This document shows positions 15,583-24,576 of a stretch of 64,000 bases of DNA, piece after piece. The stretch lies in assembly GCA_905479575.1 (NCBI GenBank), contig CAJQNB010000008.1, forward strand, positions 1 through 64,000. The letters run 5' to 3'. The stretch's first letter is position 1. Each line of letters begins with the position of its first letter. This stretch comes from an uncultured Pseudophaeobacter sp. (lineage in GTDB: Bacteria > Pseudomonadota > Alphaproteobacteria > Rhodobacterales > Rhodobacteraceae). The notes under the pieces were generated by a model. That model worked only from the letters and a program-made list of their open reading frames with translations. It was not told the DNA's origin and ran no database searches. The position numbers were made by a program, and so were the translations under genes.

Positions 15583-16959
15583 TCAGACTTCCCAGCTGGA
15601 ACACTTCCGGTCAACTGTTTTGCGCGACACTCCCAAACGGCGGGCTGCCTCGGCCCGGTTGCCATCACAGGCATCCAGCACATGCATAATATGACGCTGA
15701 GTGACCAGGTCCAGGGATTCAACCGCCGCCACACCGGTAATGCCGCCCTTGCCGGCAAACTCCTCGGGAAACTCCCCCAGGATCACCGAGCGTTCGATAA
15801 GATTGCGCAGCTCCCGCACATTTCCCGGCCAGTCATAGCGTGAAAACTTCAGTAAAGTATCTTCATTCAGCTCCAAGGCCGCCATGCCAAGACTGCTGGC
15901 AAATTGCTCCATGAACAGGGCAGCCAACTCGACAATGTCTTCGACCCGATCCTTCAGCGGCGGCATCTGGATCTCAACCACATTGATCCGATGATAGAGA
16001 TCAGCACGGAACCGCCCGTCTGCCACGGCCTGTTGCAGATCCGCGTTGGTGGCAAAAAGAAAACGCAGGTTGAGCGGGATATCCCGTTCCGCCCCGACCG
16101 GGCGCACCCGCTGATCCTCCAGCACCCGCAGCAGTGCCGCCTGAACCTGATCCGGCATCTGCGCCACTTCATCCAGAAACAGCGTGCCGCCATCCGCATG
16201 CAAAAACAGACCATCCCTGCGCCGGTTCTGATCGTCAATCTGCCCAAACAGCTCATGGGCAATGCGGTCCGGCGCGATCGCCGCGCAGTTCACCGCCACA
16301 AAGGGTTTTTCCGCACGGTCCGACAGCGAATGCAGGGTCCGCGCCGCGATCTCCTTGCCGGTGCCGCTGGCTCCGGTGAACAAGACCGGTGTCGGCAGCG
16401 GCGCCAGGCGGTGCAGCATATCGCGGGCCTGGCTGATGGCTGCGGATTTGCCCAACAACCGTCCCCGCCCCGTCGCGCCCTCTGCCGAGAGTTCGTGCTT
16501 CAGCAGATAGTTTTCCCGCCGCAGGTATTTGCGGTCCAGCGCCCGGGCGATCGAGTTTAGGATCTGATTGGCCCGAAACGGTTTGAGCACAAAATCCGCC
16601 ACCCCAGCCCGCAGGGCCAGGATCGCGGTTTCCAGATCGGCATAGGCGGTGACCAGAATAGTGTCGGCAAACAATCCCACCCGGCGTTGTTCCTGCACCC
16701 ATTCCAGGCCGGTTTTTCCGGGCATGAGATTATCCAGAATGATCAGATCAAAATGCGCCTGATCCAATATGGCCGAGGCCGCAGCCGCCGAAGCCGCCTG
16801 CTCCACCCGTTTGCAACGCGGCGCCAGGATTTTGGTGAGGAAGTTGCGCATGCCCGGCTCATCATCAATCACCAGGATCGAGGCCCCGGCGAGGTTCTCA
16901 CCATATTCATCGCTCGTGCTGTCAGCCGGACGCATTGCCGTTCCTATCCCGTCTCTCAT
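15583..16959 (-). CDS. NtrC-family response regulator lacking the GAFTGA loop
   Basis: A 458-residue protein with a receiver domain (Asp pocket DD 32-33, phospho-acceptor D76, K126), an AAA+ domain (~165-390) and a Fis-type helix-turn-helix at the C-terminus (EAARRLGVSRKTVDRK). Walker A is GASGTGKE (196-203) and Walker B TLFLDE (259-264). The loop that normally reads ELFGhxxGAFTGA is ELFG followed by IDDQNRRRDG, so the sigma-54-contacting GAFTGA is missing. Known members without it, such as Rhodobacter capsulatus NtrC, work with the housekeeping polymerase. ATG 16959 has GGGGGAG upstream. It is convergent with the histidine kinase at 13341, its probable partner. Target genes are unknown. Confidence 0.88.
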   Translation of the reverse strand: MRDGIGTAMRPADSTSDEYGENLAGASILVIDDEPGMRNFLTKILAPRCKRVEQAASAAAASAILDQAHFDLIILDNLMPGKTGLEWVQEQRRVGLFADTILVTAYADLETAILALRAGVADFVLKPFRANQILNSIARALDRKYLRRENYLLKHELSAEGATGRGRLLGKSAAISQARDMLHRLAPLPTPVLFTGASGTGKEIAARTLHSLSDRAEKPFVAVNCAAIAPDRIAHELFGQIDDQNRRRDGLFLHADGGTLFLDEVAQMPDQVQAALLRVLEDQRVRPVGAERDIPLNLRFLFATNADLQQAVADGRFRADLYHRINVVEIQMPPLKDRVEDIVELAALFMEQFASSLGMAALELNEDTLLKFSRYDWPGNVRELRNLIERSVILGEFPEEFAGKGGITGVAAVESLDLVTQRHIMHVLDACDGNRAEAARRLGVSRKTVDRKCSSWEV

Positions 16960-17027
16960 CCCGGTCTCCCCCACCTGAGCCTGACGCCTTTACCCGCAAA
17001 AATCAAACCTCTGACTTTACGGCTCAC

Positions 17028-18260
17028 CTATTCGGCGGGCGTGGCAGCGCTATTTTTAGGGGCCTGCGCTTGGTCGCGCTGCACCTCTTCCAGCCAGATC
17101 GAGTGGTGCTGTTTGGCCCAGGCCTCGTCTACCTCGCCCGACCCCATGGCATCATAAGCGCCTTCCATGCCCACCGAGCCGATGTAGATATGGGCAATGA
17201 TGATCGCCATCAGCACAAAGCCCAGAATGGCATGCCACGCCTGCGCCAGCTGCATTTCTTCCTGTGGCGCCAGCTCAACCGGCAACAGGCCCAATCCCAA
17301 CAGCTCGGACAGGCCCGAGGCGTTCAGCAGGCCAAATGTCTTGGCAAAGAGCGGCAATTCATAGGGGAACAGCAATGACACACCCGACAGCGAGATTGAG
17401 GTGCCAAACAGCACAACGGACCAAAATATCATCTTTTGTCCGGCGTTGAATTTCTTGGCAGGTGGGTGGGCTGAACCGATGATGCCGCCGAACTGGCGCA
17501 GCCAGACCAGGTCCGTACGATTTGGAATATTGTGGACCGCCCACATCACAAAGATCATCACCAACCCGAGAATAAACCCCCAGGCCACCGTGTTGTGCAG
17601 CCATTTGCTCAGGTCCAACAGCGCCGCATTGGGCGCTTTGCCCAAATAGGGCGCAATGACCAGTCGGCCAAACAGGGACAATAGCCCGGTCACCCCCAGC
17701 ACGATGAATGACCCTGCCAACAGCCAGTGACCAATGCGTTCGATGGCTTTGAACCGCGTCACGGTGCGCCCGGTTTTTTCGCCATCAATGCGAATTCTGC
17801 CGCGCAACACAAAGAACACCAAAAGCACACCAATGGTGCCCAGCAACAGCCAGCCGCCATACTGGCGCAAGGGACCTTCACGGAACGCGAGCCAGCGCAT
17901 GCCGCCGTCCTGCACCAGCACCTTGGCAACCTCGCCGCCGCTGGAGACCTTCACATCGGCAGTGCCGTAGCGCAGCTGCCGCCACAGTTCAGGGTCGGAA
18001 ACCCCGCCCAGGGTGCCCAGCTGGGCGCTTATCGCCGCTGCGGATTCGGGGTCCCCGGTGTTGTCTTTGCGAAAACTGTCATCCAGCGCCTGCCCCCGTT
18101 GCCGCGCCAGAATATCATCCAGAGTCTGCGCGCCACCGGTTGCACTGCGGTCCACTGCCCCCGCCGCGTCTGTCGTGACCGCCTGCGCCACCGCTACGTC
18201 GGAGATCAGGAAGAAACACAGCGTAAGCTGCACGAAAAATAGAGATGCCAGGCGCAGCAT
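17028..18260 (-). CDS. Formate dehydrogenase cytochrome b subunit (gamma)
   Basis: A 410-residue membrane subunit of the FdnI/FdoI family. It has a signal-like first helix, an unusual periplasmic N-terminal part of roughly 100 residues, then four membrane helices starting near residues 135, 175, 220 and 325. The helices carry the His residues (IGHWLLAGSF, KWLHNTVAWG, QAWHAILGF, AHIYIGSVG) that ligate two hemes b. It anchors the dehydrogenase and passes electrons from the iron-sulfur subunit to quinone. ATG 18260 has AAGGAG at a good distance. It is the last gene of the fdh operon, ~100 bases after the beta subunit. The extended N-terminus is typical of FDH3-type clusters. Confidence 0.9.
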   Translation of the reverse strand: MLRLASLFFVQLTLCFFLISDVAVAQAVTTDAAGAVDRSATGGAQTLDDILARQRGQALDDSFRKDNTGDPESAAAISAQLGTLGGVSDPELWRQLRYGTADVKVSSGGEVAKVLVQDGGMRWLAFREGPLRQYGGWLLLGTIGVLLVFFVLRGRIRIDGEKTGRTVTRFKAIERIGHWLLAGSFIVLGVTGLLSLFGRLVIAPYLGKAPNAALLDLSKWLHNTVAWGFILGLVMIFVMWAVHNIPNRTDLVWLRQFGGIIGSAHPPAKKFNAGQKMIFWSVVLFGTSISLSGVSLLFPYELPLFAKTFGLLNASGLSELLGLGLLPVELAPQEEMQLAQAWHAILGFVLMAIIIAHIYIGSVGMEGAYDAMGSGEVDEAWAKQHHSIWLEEVQRDQAQAPKNSAATPAE

Positions 18261-18354
18261 GGGCCACACTCCTTTGCAGGTCACAAATTTGAATACAAGA
18301 GATCGCGGACGGCCCACATCACGCAGGCCGCCCCCGTATCACGCGAACGTCAAA

Positions 18355-18368
18355 GGCGGTTAACCGCC
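18355..18368 (-). repeat. Palindrome at the stop of the formate dehydrogenase beta gene
   Basis: GGCGGTTAACCGCC is a perfect 14-base palindrome that contains the TAA stop of the beta subunit and is followed on the minus strand by TTTG. It may tune expression of the cytochrome b gene downstream. Confidence 0.4.
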
Positions 18369-18953
18369 CTTTTGTTCATAGGCTGTGCCCCAGCCCCAAG
18401 CACCGGAGCCAAAGCCACGTGCCACGATACGTTCCCGGTAGATCGCCGAAACAGTATCGCCGTCACCAGCCAGCAGAGCCTTGGTGGAACACATCTCGGC
18501 GCAGATGGGCAGCTTGCCTTCGGCAATCCGGTTGCGGCCATATTTGGAGAACTCCGCATTGGAATTGTTCTCCTCGGGGCCACCGGCGCAGAAGGTGCAT
18601 TTGTCCATCTTACCACGGCTGCCAAAGCTGCCGGCCTGTGGATATTGCGGTGCGCCAAAGGGGCACGCATAGAAGCAATAGCCGCAGCCAATACAGAGAT
18701 CTTTGGAGTGCAGCACCACACCGTCATCAGTCTGGTAGAAGCAGTCCACCGGGCAAACGGCCATGCAGGGCGCATCGGAACAATGCATACAGGCCACCGA
18801 GATCGAACGTTCACCGGGTTTGCCATCATTGATGGTGACAACGCGGCGACGGTTGATCCCCCAGGGGACTTCGTGCTCGTTTTTACAGGCGGTTACGCAG
18901 GCATTACATTCAATGCAGCGTTCGGCGTCACAGAGGAACTTTGCTCTTGCCAT
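18360..18953 (-). CDS. Formate dehydrogenase iron-sulfur subunit (beta, FDH3 type)
   Basis: A 197-residue ferredoxin-like subunit with four Cys-rich motifs for 4Fe-4S clusters: CIECNACVTACKNEH, CMHCSDAPCMAVCPVDC, CIGCGYCFYACPFG and the CTFC...CAEMC pair. It conveys electrons from the catalytic alpha subunit to the cytochrome b. No export signal of its own is present; such subunits are co-exported with the Tat-bearing alpha subunit. The gene follows the alpha gene after 12 bases and precedes the gamma gene, as in known operons. The C-terminal membrane helix present in E. coli FdnH is absent, which fits the shorter FDH3 form. Confidence 0.93.
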   Translation of the reverse strand: MARAKFLCDAERCIECNACVTACKNEHEVPWGINRRRVVTINDGKPGERSISVACMHCSDAPCMAVCPVDCFYQTDDGVVLHSKDLCIGCGYCFYACPFGAPQYPQAGSFGSRGKMDKCTFCAGGPEENNSNAEFSKYGRNRIAEGKLPICAEMCSTKALLAGDGDTVSAIYRERIVARGFGSGAWGWGTAYEQKGG

Positions 18954-18965
18954 GTTTCTCTCTCC

Positions 18966-21860
18966 TTATGCTGCAGTGATTTTGCAAAGAGTGCATTTGC
19001 TCTCTTGCATTTGCGTGACGCTGTCATAGCCATAGGTAAAGGCCACGTTGGCGCTTTCACCCAGGACGTAGGGGTCTGATCCTTCGGGATATTTGTCCCG
19101 CAGATCCTTGCCCTGGAAATGGCCGCCAAAGTGGAAGGGCATAAAGGCAACGCCCGCCCCCACCCGTTCGGTGACCATGGCCATGACCTTGACCTTGCCG
19201 CCCTCTGCGCCTTCGACCCAACACTGTTCGCCGTCACGTACGCCCAGATTATTGGCGTCGCGTGTGTTGATTTCGACAAACATGTCCTGCTGCAATTCTG
19301 CCAGCCAAGGGTTCGAGCGCGTCTCTTCACCGCCGCCCTCATATTCCACCAGTCGCCCAGAGGTGAGGATGATCGGATAGTCCTTGGAGACATCGTTTTT
19401 CTGGATCGACGCATACAGGGTCGGCAGACGATAAGACTGACGGTCCTCATATGTTGGGTAGTCTGCAACCAGATCACGACGGTTGGTATACAGCGGCTCG
19501 CGGTGAATTGGCACCGGATCCGGGAAGGTCCAGACCACGGCGCGGGCCTTGGCATTGCCAAAGGGCGCACATTCGTGCTTGATCGCCACCCGCTGAATCC
19601 CGCCGGACAGGTCGGTTTTCCAGTTGGTCTTGGGACCTGCCACGGCCTCAATCGAGGCGCGCTCTGCGTCCGTCAGGTCGCCGTCCCAGCCCAGATCCAT
19701 CAGCATCTGCATGGTGAATTCAGGGTATCCGTCCTGGATTTCCGAATTCTTGCTGTAGACGCCTTCAGCCAGCAGGTTGTCGCCATCACGTTCAACGCCA
19801 AAACGGGCACGGAAGGTAAGACCACCCTCAGAGACCGGCCGCGACATATCATAGAGATTTGGCGTGCCGGGGTGGTTCATCTCGGGCGTGCCCCAGCAAG
19901 GCCACGGCAGACCATAGAAATCGCCATCCGCAGGGCCACCCACAGCCCGCAACGTGGTGCGGTCAAAGGTGTGCTGGTTGGCCATATGCAGTTTCAGCCG
20001 CTCCGGGCTTTGACCCGTATAACCAATGGTCCAGAGACCCTTGTTGAACTCCCGGGTGATGCTTTCCACCACAGGTGTCTCGGGGTCTTCCATTTCGATA
20101 TTGCGGAACAGACGATCCGCCCAGCCGAACTTGTTGGCGAACTTGGCCATGATGACCTCATCCGGCAGGCTTTCAAACAGCGGTTCCACAACGCGGTCAC
20201 GCCACTGGAACGAGCGGTTTGACGCGGTGACAGAGCCACGGGTTTCAAACTGGGTACAGGCCGGCAGCAAATAGACGCCATCGGTACGATCCTGCAAAAC
20301 AGCTGAAACCGTTGGATAGGGGTCGATCACGACCAGCATATCCAGCTTTTCCATCGCCGTTTTCATTTCCGTCATCCGGGTCTGCGAATTGGGCGCGTGC
20401 CCCCACAGAACCATCGCCCGCACGTTGTTGGGCTGATCGATGTTGTCCTTATCTTCAAGGATGCCATCAATCCAGCGGCTGACAGGAATGCCTTTGAGGT
20501 TCTGCAGGCTCTTGTCCTTGCCGTCGGCGCCTTTCAGCATGTCGAACTGATTGGCAAGCCACTCGGGATCTTCTTCCCAGACCCGTGCCCAGTGGGCCCA
20601 GGCCCCTTTGGACAGCCCGTAGTAACCCGGCAAAGTATGCGAAAGCACGCCCAGATCGGTGGCGCCCTGCACGTTGTCGTGGCCACGGAAGATATTGGTG
20701 CCGCCGCCAGAGGCGCCCATGTTGCCCAGCGCCAGCTGCAGGATGCAATAGGCGCGGGTGTTGTTGTTGCCGGTGGTGTGCTGCGTACCACCCATACACC
20801 AGATCACCGTACCTGGACGGTTGTTGGCCAGGGTGCGCGCAACGCGCTGCAACTGCTCACCCGGCGCGCCGGTGACGCGCTCGACCTCTTCAGGGGTCCA
20901 GTGTTTCACCTCATCGCGGATCTGTTCCATACCCCAGACACGGGTGCGGATGAACTCTTTATCCTCCCAACCGTTCTCGAAGATGTGCCACAGGATCCCC
21001 CAGACCAGCGCCACATCGGTGCCGGGACGGAAACGGACATATTCGTCCGCGTGGGCCGCGGTGCGGGTAAAGCGTGGATCACACACGATAACCGGCGCGT
21101 TGTTTTGCTCCTTGGCCTTCAAGAGGTGCAACAGCGACACGGGGTGTGCCTCGGCCGGGTTGCCACCGATGATGAAGATCGATTTGGAGTTATGGATGTC
21201 GTTGTAGGAGTTGGTCATGGCGCCGTAGCCCCATGTATTTGCCACACCTGCCACAGTTGTCGAGTGACAGATCCGCGCCTGGTGGTCGACGTTATTGGTG
21301 CCCCAGTATGCGGCAAATTTGCGGAACAGATAAGCCTGTTCGTTGTTGTGCTTGGCAGAGCCCAGCCAGTAAACGCTGTCGGGGCCGCTTTCTTCGCGGA
21401 TGTCCATCATGCCGCCGCCGATCTCGTCGATGGCCTGATCCCAAGAGATGCGCTTCCACTCACCGCCCTCTTTTTTCATTGGGTACTTCAGACGGCGTTC
21501 GCCATGGGCGTGTTCGCGCACCGAGGCGCCTTTGGCGCAATGTGCCCCAAGGTTGAAGGGGCTGTCCCAACCGGGTTCCTGCCCGACCCAGACACCGCTT
21601 TGTACTTCGGCAACAACCGTGCAGCCGACGGAACAATGGGTACAGATGGATTTGATCGTGTCGACAGCGCCTTGGGCTGCCGTGGCCGCCGTGGCCTGCG
21701 TGACCGTGCCGCCGGTGGCGCTAATCGCTGCCAATCCGCCAATGGCCAGGCCAGAGCCGCGTAAAAACGAGCGGCGGTCAACGGATGTTTCCGCGACCTT
21801 ATTGAGGATCGAGCTCCGCTGGGGGCGTCTCGCAACCCCGTTGGTCTTTTTCCTAAGCAT
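18966..21860 (-). CDS. Formate dehydrogenase catalytic subunit (alpha, molybdopterin)
   Basis: A 964-residue molybdo- or tungstopterin enzyme that oxidises formate to CO2. It has an N-terminal Tat signal (RRSFLRGSGLAIGG, residues 29-42), a 4Fe-4S site (Cys 73, 76, 80 and 108), and RICHS with Cys198 at the metal-ligand position, so cysteine rather than selenocysteine. Its MGD-binding segments continue to the C-terminal dinucleotide domain (YPIILTSGRLVEYEGGGEE). ATG 21860 has GGGAGG upstream; a longer frame has no ribosome site. It belongs to the FDH3 type with a TAT companion peptide and TorD chaperone encoded directly upstream in the operon. Periplasmic location is inferred from the Tat motif. 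Confidence 0.95.
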   Translation of the reverse strand: MLRKKTNGVARRPQRSSILNKVAETSVDRRSFLRGSGLAIGGLAAISATGGTVTQATAATAAQGAVDTIKSICTHCSVGCTVVAEVQSGVWVGQEPGWDSPFNLGAHCAKGASVREHAHGERRLKYPMKKEGGEWKRISWDQAIDEIGGGMMDIREESGPDSVYWLGSAKHNNEQAYLFRKFAAYWGTNNVDHQARICHSTTVAGVANTWGYGAMTNSYNDIHNSKSIFIIGGNPAEAHPVSLLHLLKAKEQNNAPVIVCDPRFTRTAAHADEYVRFRPGTDVALVWGILWHIFENGWEDKEFIRTRVWGMEQIRDEVKHWTPEEVERVTGAPGEQLQRVARTLANNRPGTVIWCMGGTQHTTGNNNTRAYCILQLALGNMGASGGGTNIFRGHDNVQGATDLGVLSHTLPGYYGLSKGAWAHWARVWEEDPEWLANQFDMLKGADGKDKSLQNLKGIPVSRWIDGILEDKDNIDQPNNVRAMVLWGHAPNSQTRMTEMKTAMEKLDMLVVIDPYPTVSAVLQDRTDGVYLLPACTQFETRGSVTASNRSFQWRDRVVEPLFESLPDEVIMAKFANKFGWADRLFRNIEMEDPETPVVESITREFNKGLWTIGYTGQSPERLKLHMANQHTFDRTTLRAVGGPADGDFYGLPWPCWGTPEMNHPGTPNLYDMSRPVSEGGLTFRARFGVERDGDNLLAEGVYSKNSEIQDGYPEFTMQMLMDLGWDGDLTDAERASIEAVAGPKTNWKTDLSGGIQRVAIKHECAPFGNAKARAVVWTFPDPVPIHREPLYTNRRDLVADYPTYEDRQSYRLPTLYASIQKNDVSKDYPIILTSGRLVEYEGGGEETRSNPWLAELQQDMFVEINTRDANNLGVRDGEQCWVEGAEGGKVKVMAMVTERVGAGVAFMPFHFGGHFQGKDLRDKYPEGSDPYVLGESANVAFTYGYDSVTQMQESKCTLCKITAA

Positions 21861-21993
21861 ATAAACCTCCCTTGCTAACCCCTTCACAGTGGAAAGAGCG
21901 CGCTTGGTTCAAGGAAACCACGTGGCGGTCGGGCGTCTCGCAACCAGTTGCCGTGTGGTCAATGAATAGTCTTTTGTGTGCGACCGGTGCTGG

Positions 21994-22185
21994 TTAGAAC
22001 CGGGTGCTTTCGTAATAGGCGCGGGTATGCGCAGTATCTTGCATCTTGTCGGATGCAAGATCAGGTGCTGCGGCTGCGGCCTCTGACCCGCTGGTGGCAA
22101 CCGCCACTGCAGCCAGCGGCGCAGTTGTCGCCGCCATTTTCAGAAAGTCGCGGCGGCTGCTGGCCCCCTCATCTTTCTTGCTCAT
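21994..22185 (-). CDS. Formate dehydrogenase region TAT target peptide (FdhX-like)
   Basis: A 63-residue protein consisting of a Tat signal (SSRRDFLKMAATTAPLAAVA, residues ~9-28) and a short tail ending YYESTRF. This matches the family called formate dehydrogenase region TAT target, found next to FDH3 operons. It has no known catalytic residues. It may help in export or assembly of the alpha subunit, but its job is not established. Position between the TorD-like chaperone and the alpha subunit fits the family. A GGAGGAG ribosome site precedes the ATG. Confidence 0.85.
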   Translation of the reverse strand: MSKKDEGASSRRDFLKMAATTAPLAAVAVATSGSEAAAAAPDLASDKMQDTAHTRAYYESTRF

Positions 22186-22269
22186 GTGAACTCCTCCTCC
22201 TGGCGCAAAATGCCAGGTTTTGTTTCACGGGTTACAGCGCAGGGCCAAAGCCCAGCGCCCTTTTGCGGA

Positions 22270-22938
22270 TTACTCCGCGCTCATCCGAAAGGCTTCAGCT
22301 TCGATCTCCATGAACTGCCGCCCGACGGCGCCGAGCGCGGCATAGAGAACCGAAGATTTGGCACCTTCGAGATCCGAAAAGAAATGTCCGGCCCAGGGGC
22401 CGATGTGTTTGCCAAAAAACTGTTTTTGCTGGACCAGATCTGAGGCCGTGCCAAAACGCCCGGCAATCATCGCGCCCATCATCTCCATCAAAGAGGCGAT
22501 GTTGTCCTCAGGCTCATAGGCGTTGGGGGCACGGGTCAGCCCGCCTGCCGCCATGTCCTGGCGCAGCTGTGCCAGTGGCTTTTCGTTTAGAAAGCCCGTC
22601 AGGTAGTAGCTGGCATAGGGCAGCAGCTCGCCCCGCCCCAAACCGATGAACAGCTTGTTGAACTCCCGCTCCGCCGAGGCAGGCTTGCTGTGGCGCGCCA
22701 GTTTGGCCAGCGCATTGATGGCCTCGCCCAGGGGACTGTCATCGCCCACCAAACCGGATGTCTGCCCCAGCAGCATTTCATCCGGGGGGCCAGCCAGCAT
22801 AACGCCAAGATAGTTGTAGAGATCTGCGCGCATTTGGTCCTCTGCCCGGATGGGAGCAGATGGCGCAGGTGCCGCTGGCATGGTCTCTAGGTCTGTCATT
22901 ATTTTTGGCTCCTTGCGGGTGGTCTCGCTGCTGCTCAT
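22270..22938 (-). CDS. TorD/DmsD family molybdoenzyme chaperone
   Basis: A 222-residue all-helical chaperone of the TorD family that proofreads the Tat signal and assists cofactor insertion of a molybdoenzyme, here most likely the formate dehydrogenase alpha subunit. Family features include RADLYNYLGVMLAGPP at residues ~33-48, EREFNKLFIGLGRGELLPYASYYLTG, and the EPEDNIASLMEMMGAM segment (E-P-x-D-H-like motif). Its ATG overlaps the stop of the upstream DUF3306 gene (ATGA). The first ~30 residues are Ala/Pro-rich and probably unstructured. Confidence 0.9.
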   Translation of the reverse strand: MSSSETTRKEPKIMTDLETMPAAPAPSAPIRAEDQMRADLYNYLGVMLAGPPDEMLLGQTSGLVGDDSPLGEAINALAKLARHSKPASAEREFNKLFIGLGRGELLPYASYYLTGFLNEKPLAQLRQDMAAGGLTRAPNAYEPEDNIASLMEMMGAMIAGRFGTASDLVQQKQFFGKHIGPWAGHFFSDLEGAKSSVLYAALGAVGRQFMEIEAEAFRMSAE

Positions 22939-23618
22939 GTCTGCGCCTCTGTTTCTGCAAATGAGAAACGCATGCGCCGGGGGGCCGCTGGGATCAAGGC
23001 CTCACCGGAGAGAGCAGCCTCTTCGTCCAGATCGGCCTGGGCTGCTGCCAGTTCATTTGCACGCTGGCCGACCTGTTGCGACGCGGCGGCAGCAACTGAT
23101 GGCGCCTCCCCGGTGGCTGCGACCGCGGCCACCGAGGACGCCTGCGGGTCGTCCGCCTCGGCCTCGGCAGCGATCCGCTCGGCCTCAGCCTGCTCTGTTG
23201 CGGCATCCTGTGCCGCAGCCTCCTGGGCCAGCGCTTCGACATGTTTGGTCATGCCTTTGCCCACCTGATAGGCGGTTTGCAGCCCCTCAATGACACAGGC
23301 CGCATCGGTAAAGTCCTCGCCATAATCCACCAGCCCATCGACGCAGGCAAGCACTGGATTAGCGCGCCACAGATGCCGCAGGGCGCGGGTCTTGATGCGC
23401 GCGGGAACCTGATCGGTCAGAAAGATCTTGAAATCATCCCCGTCCTTAAGGCTCTCGGGAGCAGGCAGATCCAGCGCGGAAAGGATTTCGTCGTCGCTTT
23501 GCTCAGCAAGTTCCGCTTCCCGTGCTGCAGCCTCTGCCGCGACCTCCGCCCGCTGTTCTGCCTCTGCCTCGGCGGCCACGGCGGCCTGCCGACGGGACCA
23601 GAAATCACCCCTGCTCAT
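22935..23618 (-). CDS. DUF3306 domain-containing protein
   Basis: A 227-residue protein that starts MSRGDFWSRRQAAV and contains the conserved DUF3306 core (SDDEILSALDLPAPESL, DFKIFLTDQVPARIKTRALRHLWRANPVL). The core is flanked by highly Ala/Glu-rich low-complexity stretches (residues ~12-40 and ~135-205) likely to form coiled helices. The family is found in formate dehydrogenase clusters of proteobacteria; its role is unknown, probably in assembly or maturation. ATGA overlaps join it to DUF3305 upstream and to the TorD gene downstream, indicating tight translational coupling and a joint task. Confidence 0.85.
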   Translation of the reverse strand: MSRGDFWSRRQAAVAAEAEAEQRAEVAAEAAAREAELAEQSDDEILSALDLPAPESLKDGDDFKIFLTDQVPARIKTRALRHLWRANPVLACVDGLVDYGEDFTDAACVIEGLQTAYQVGKGMTKHVEALAQEAAAQDAATEQAEAERIAAEAEADDPQASSVAAVAATGEAPSVAAAASQQVGQRANELAAAQADLDEEAALSGEALIPAAPRRMRFSFAETEAQT

Positions 23619-24184
23619 TGCATGCGCCCCTTTTTGGCCAAGGAGGGCGAGCGGTATACATCCGTAAGCTGGGCAATGCGCGGATCGCCAATGCCATCTT
23701 CGCTACCGCCGATATCCTTGTTGTCCCGGCGCCGTTTCTTGAACTCTTCTTCCTGGAAATGCGCCAGGGTGAATTCACGCAGCCAGGCCACCAGCCCCGA
23801 GGGCATCGCCACCTTCTCCACCAGCTCTTCGCCACTGTCGGCATAGTCCTGCGCCTCAAACGGTGAGGCGGTGATCAGGGTGACCTCCAGCGGGAATTCC
23901 CCCTCGCTGGCCTCGCGCAGGATCACATAGACACTCGGGGGATTGGTGGTCAGCGCCTGCATGTAGGCCTCTGCTTCGGCGCGGTGCAGTTCCAGTGGCA
24001 GGGTCGCGGCATGGTATTCTCTGACACCGCCCTCGCTGCGCAACAGCTGCCAATCGGCCGCCGACGCGGCAGGCAAGAGCCCCGAGACCGTCCAATTCCA
24101 TTTGGCCCAGCGGGTAACACCCGGAGAGCGGCGCAAAACCACGCCCACCGGCATCACGTCAGTTTTCTGTGTGGTTTGACTCAC
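23615..24184 (-). CDS. DUF3305 domain-containing protein
   Basis: About 189 residues. The DUF3305 core is visible from VMPVGVVLRRSPGVTRWAKW to the LHRAEAEAYMQALTTNPPSVYVILR region and LVAWLREFTLAHFQEEEFKKRRR. The tail contains a charged EEEFKKRRRD run. GTG at 24184 is chosen as start because the family's first conserved residues follow it closely; a much longer open frame upstream has no support. It is the first gene of the fdh operon on the minus strand. Known only as a companion of DUF3306 near formate dehydrogenase; a maturation role is inference. Confidence 0.82.
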   Translation of the reverse strand: MSQTTQKTDVMPVGVVLRRSPGVTRWAKWNWTVSGLLPAASAADWQLLRSEGGVREYHAATLPLELHRAEAEAYMQALTTNPPSVYVILREASEGEFPLEVTLITASPFEAQDYADSGEELVEKVAMPSGLVAWLREFTLAHFQEEEFKKRRRDNKDIGGSEDGIGDPRIAQLTDVYRSPSLAKKGRMQ

Positions 24185-24576
24185 CCTGTCACGACACCCT
24201 TTGTCATTTCCCACTGTCACGGCTGCAGTCCAATCGCAAAACGTCGGACCGTCACTGGTTGCAGCAAGATTGCGCCGACAACGCCGCGTCACGAAAGCCC
24301 AAAAAGCAGGCAGCTGGAGAAAACCTCTGCAGCGGGACAAATTGGGGTGCTGCACATTGACCACCACCGCCCTGCGGTCGAAATGTCTATTTCGACAAAA
24401 AAGATCAGGAACCCGCTGTGCCGGCAAATGGCGAATCACCCGTTCTCCAAACCTGCCTGCGGGGCGGCTGTTGCAACTGAAACCCGGTTTACCTCGACAA
24501 AGAAACAGAGCTAGTCTGACCTCCCAGCAAGCCGTCGATCCAACAGGATTTTACCGGAAAATTCGCGAGGCAAAGA
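24185..24576. promoter_or_regulatory. Divergent control region of the formate dehydrogenase cluster, with 20-bp palindrome
   Basis: This 392-base gap separates the minus-strand fdh operon from the plus-strand polyferredoxin operon and must hold both promoters. The clearest signal is GTCGAAAT (24377-24384) with ATTTCGAC (24389-24396), a perfect inverted repeat with spacer GTCT, which also contains the T-n11-A form typical of LysR sites. A GGTC-rich upstream half shows further GTCAC repeats. No gene is seen inside. Confidence 0.55.

Noticed and set aside
19119..20222. Long plus-strand open frame opposite the formate dehydrogenase alpha gene
   Set aside because: High-GC shadow frame of a well-supported catalytic gene; no domain or start signal.
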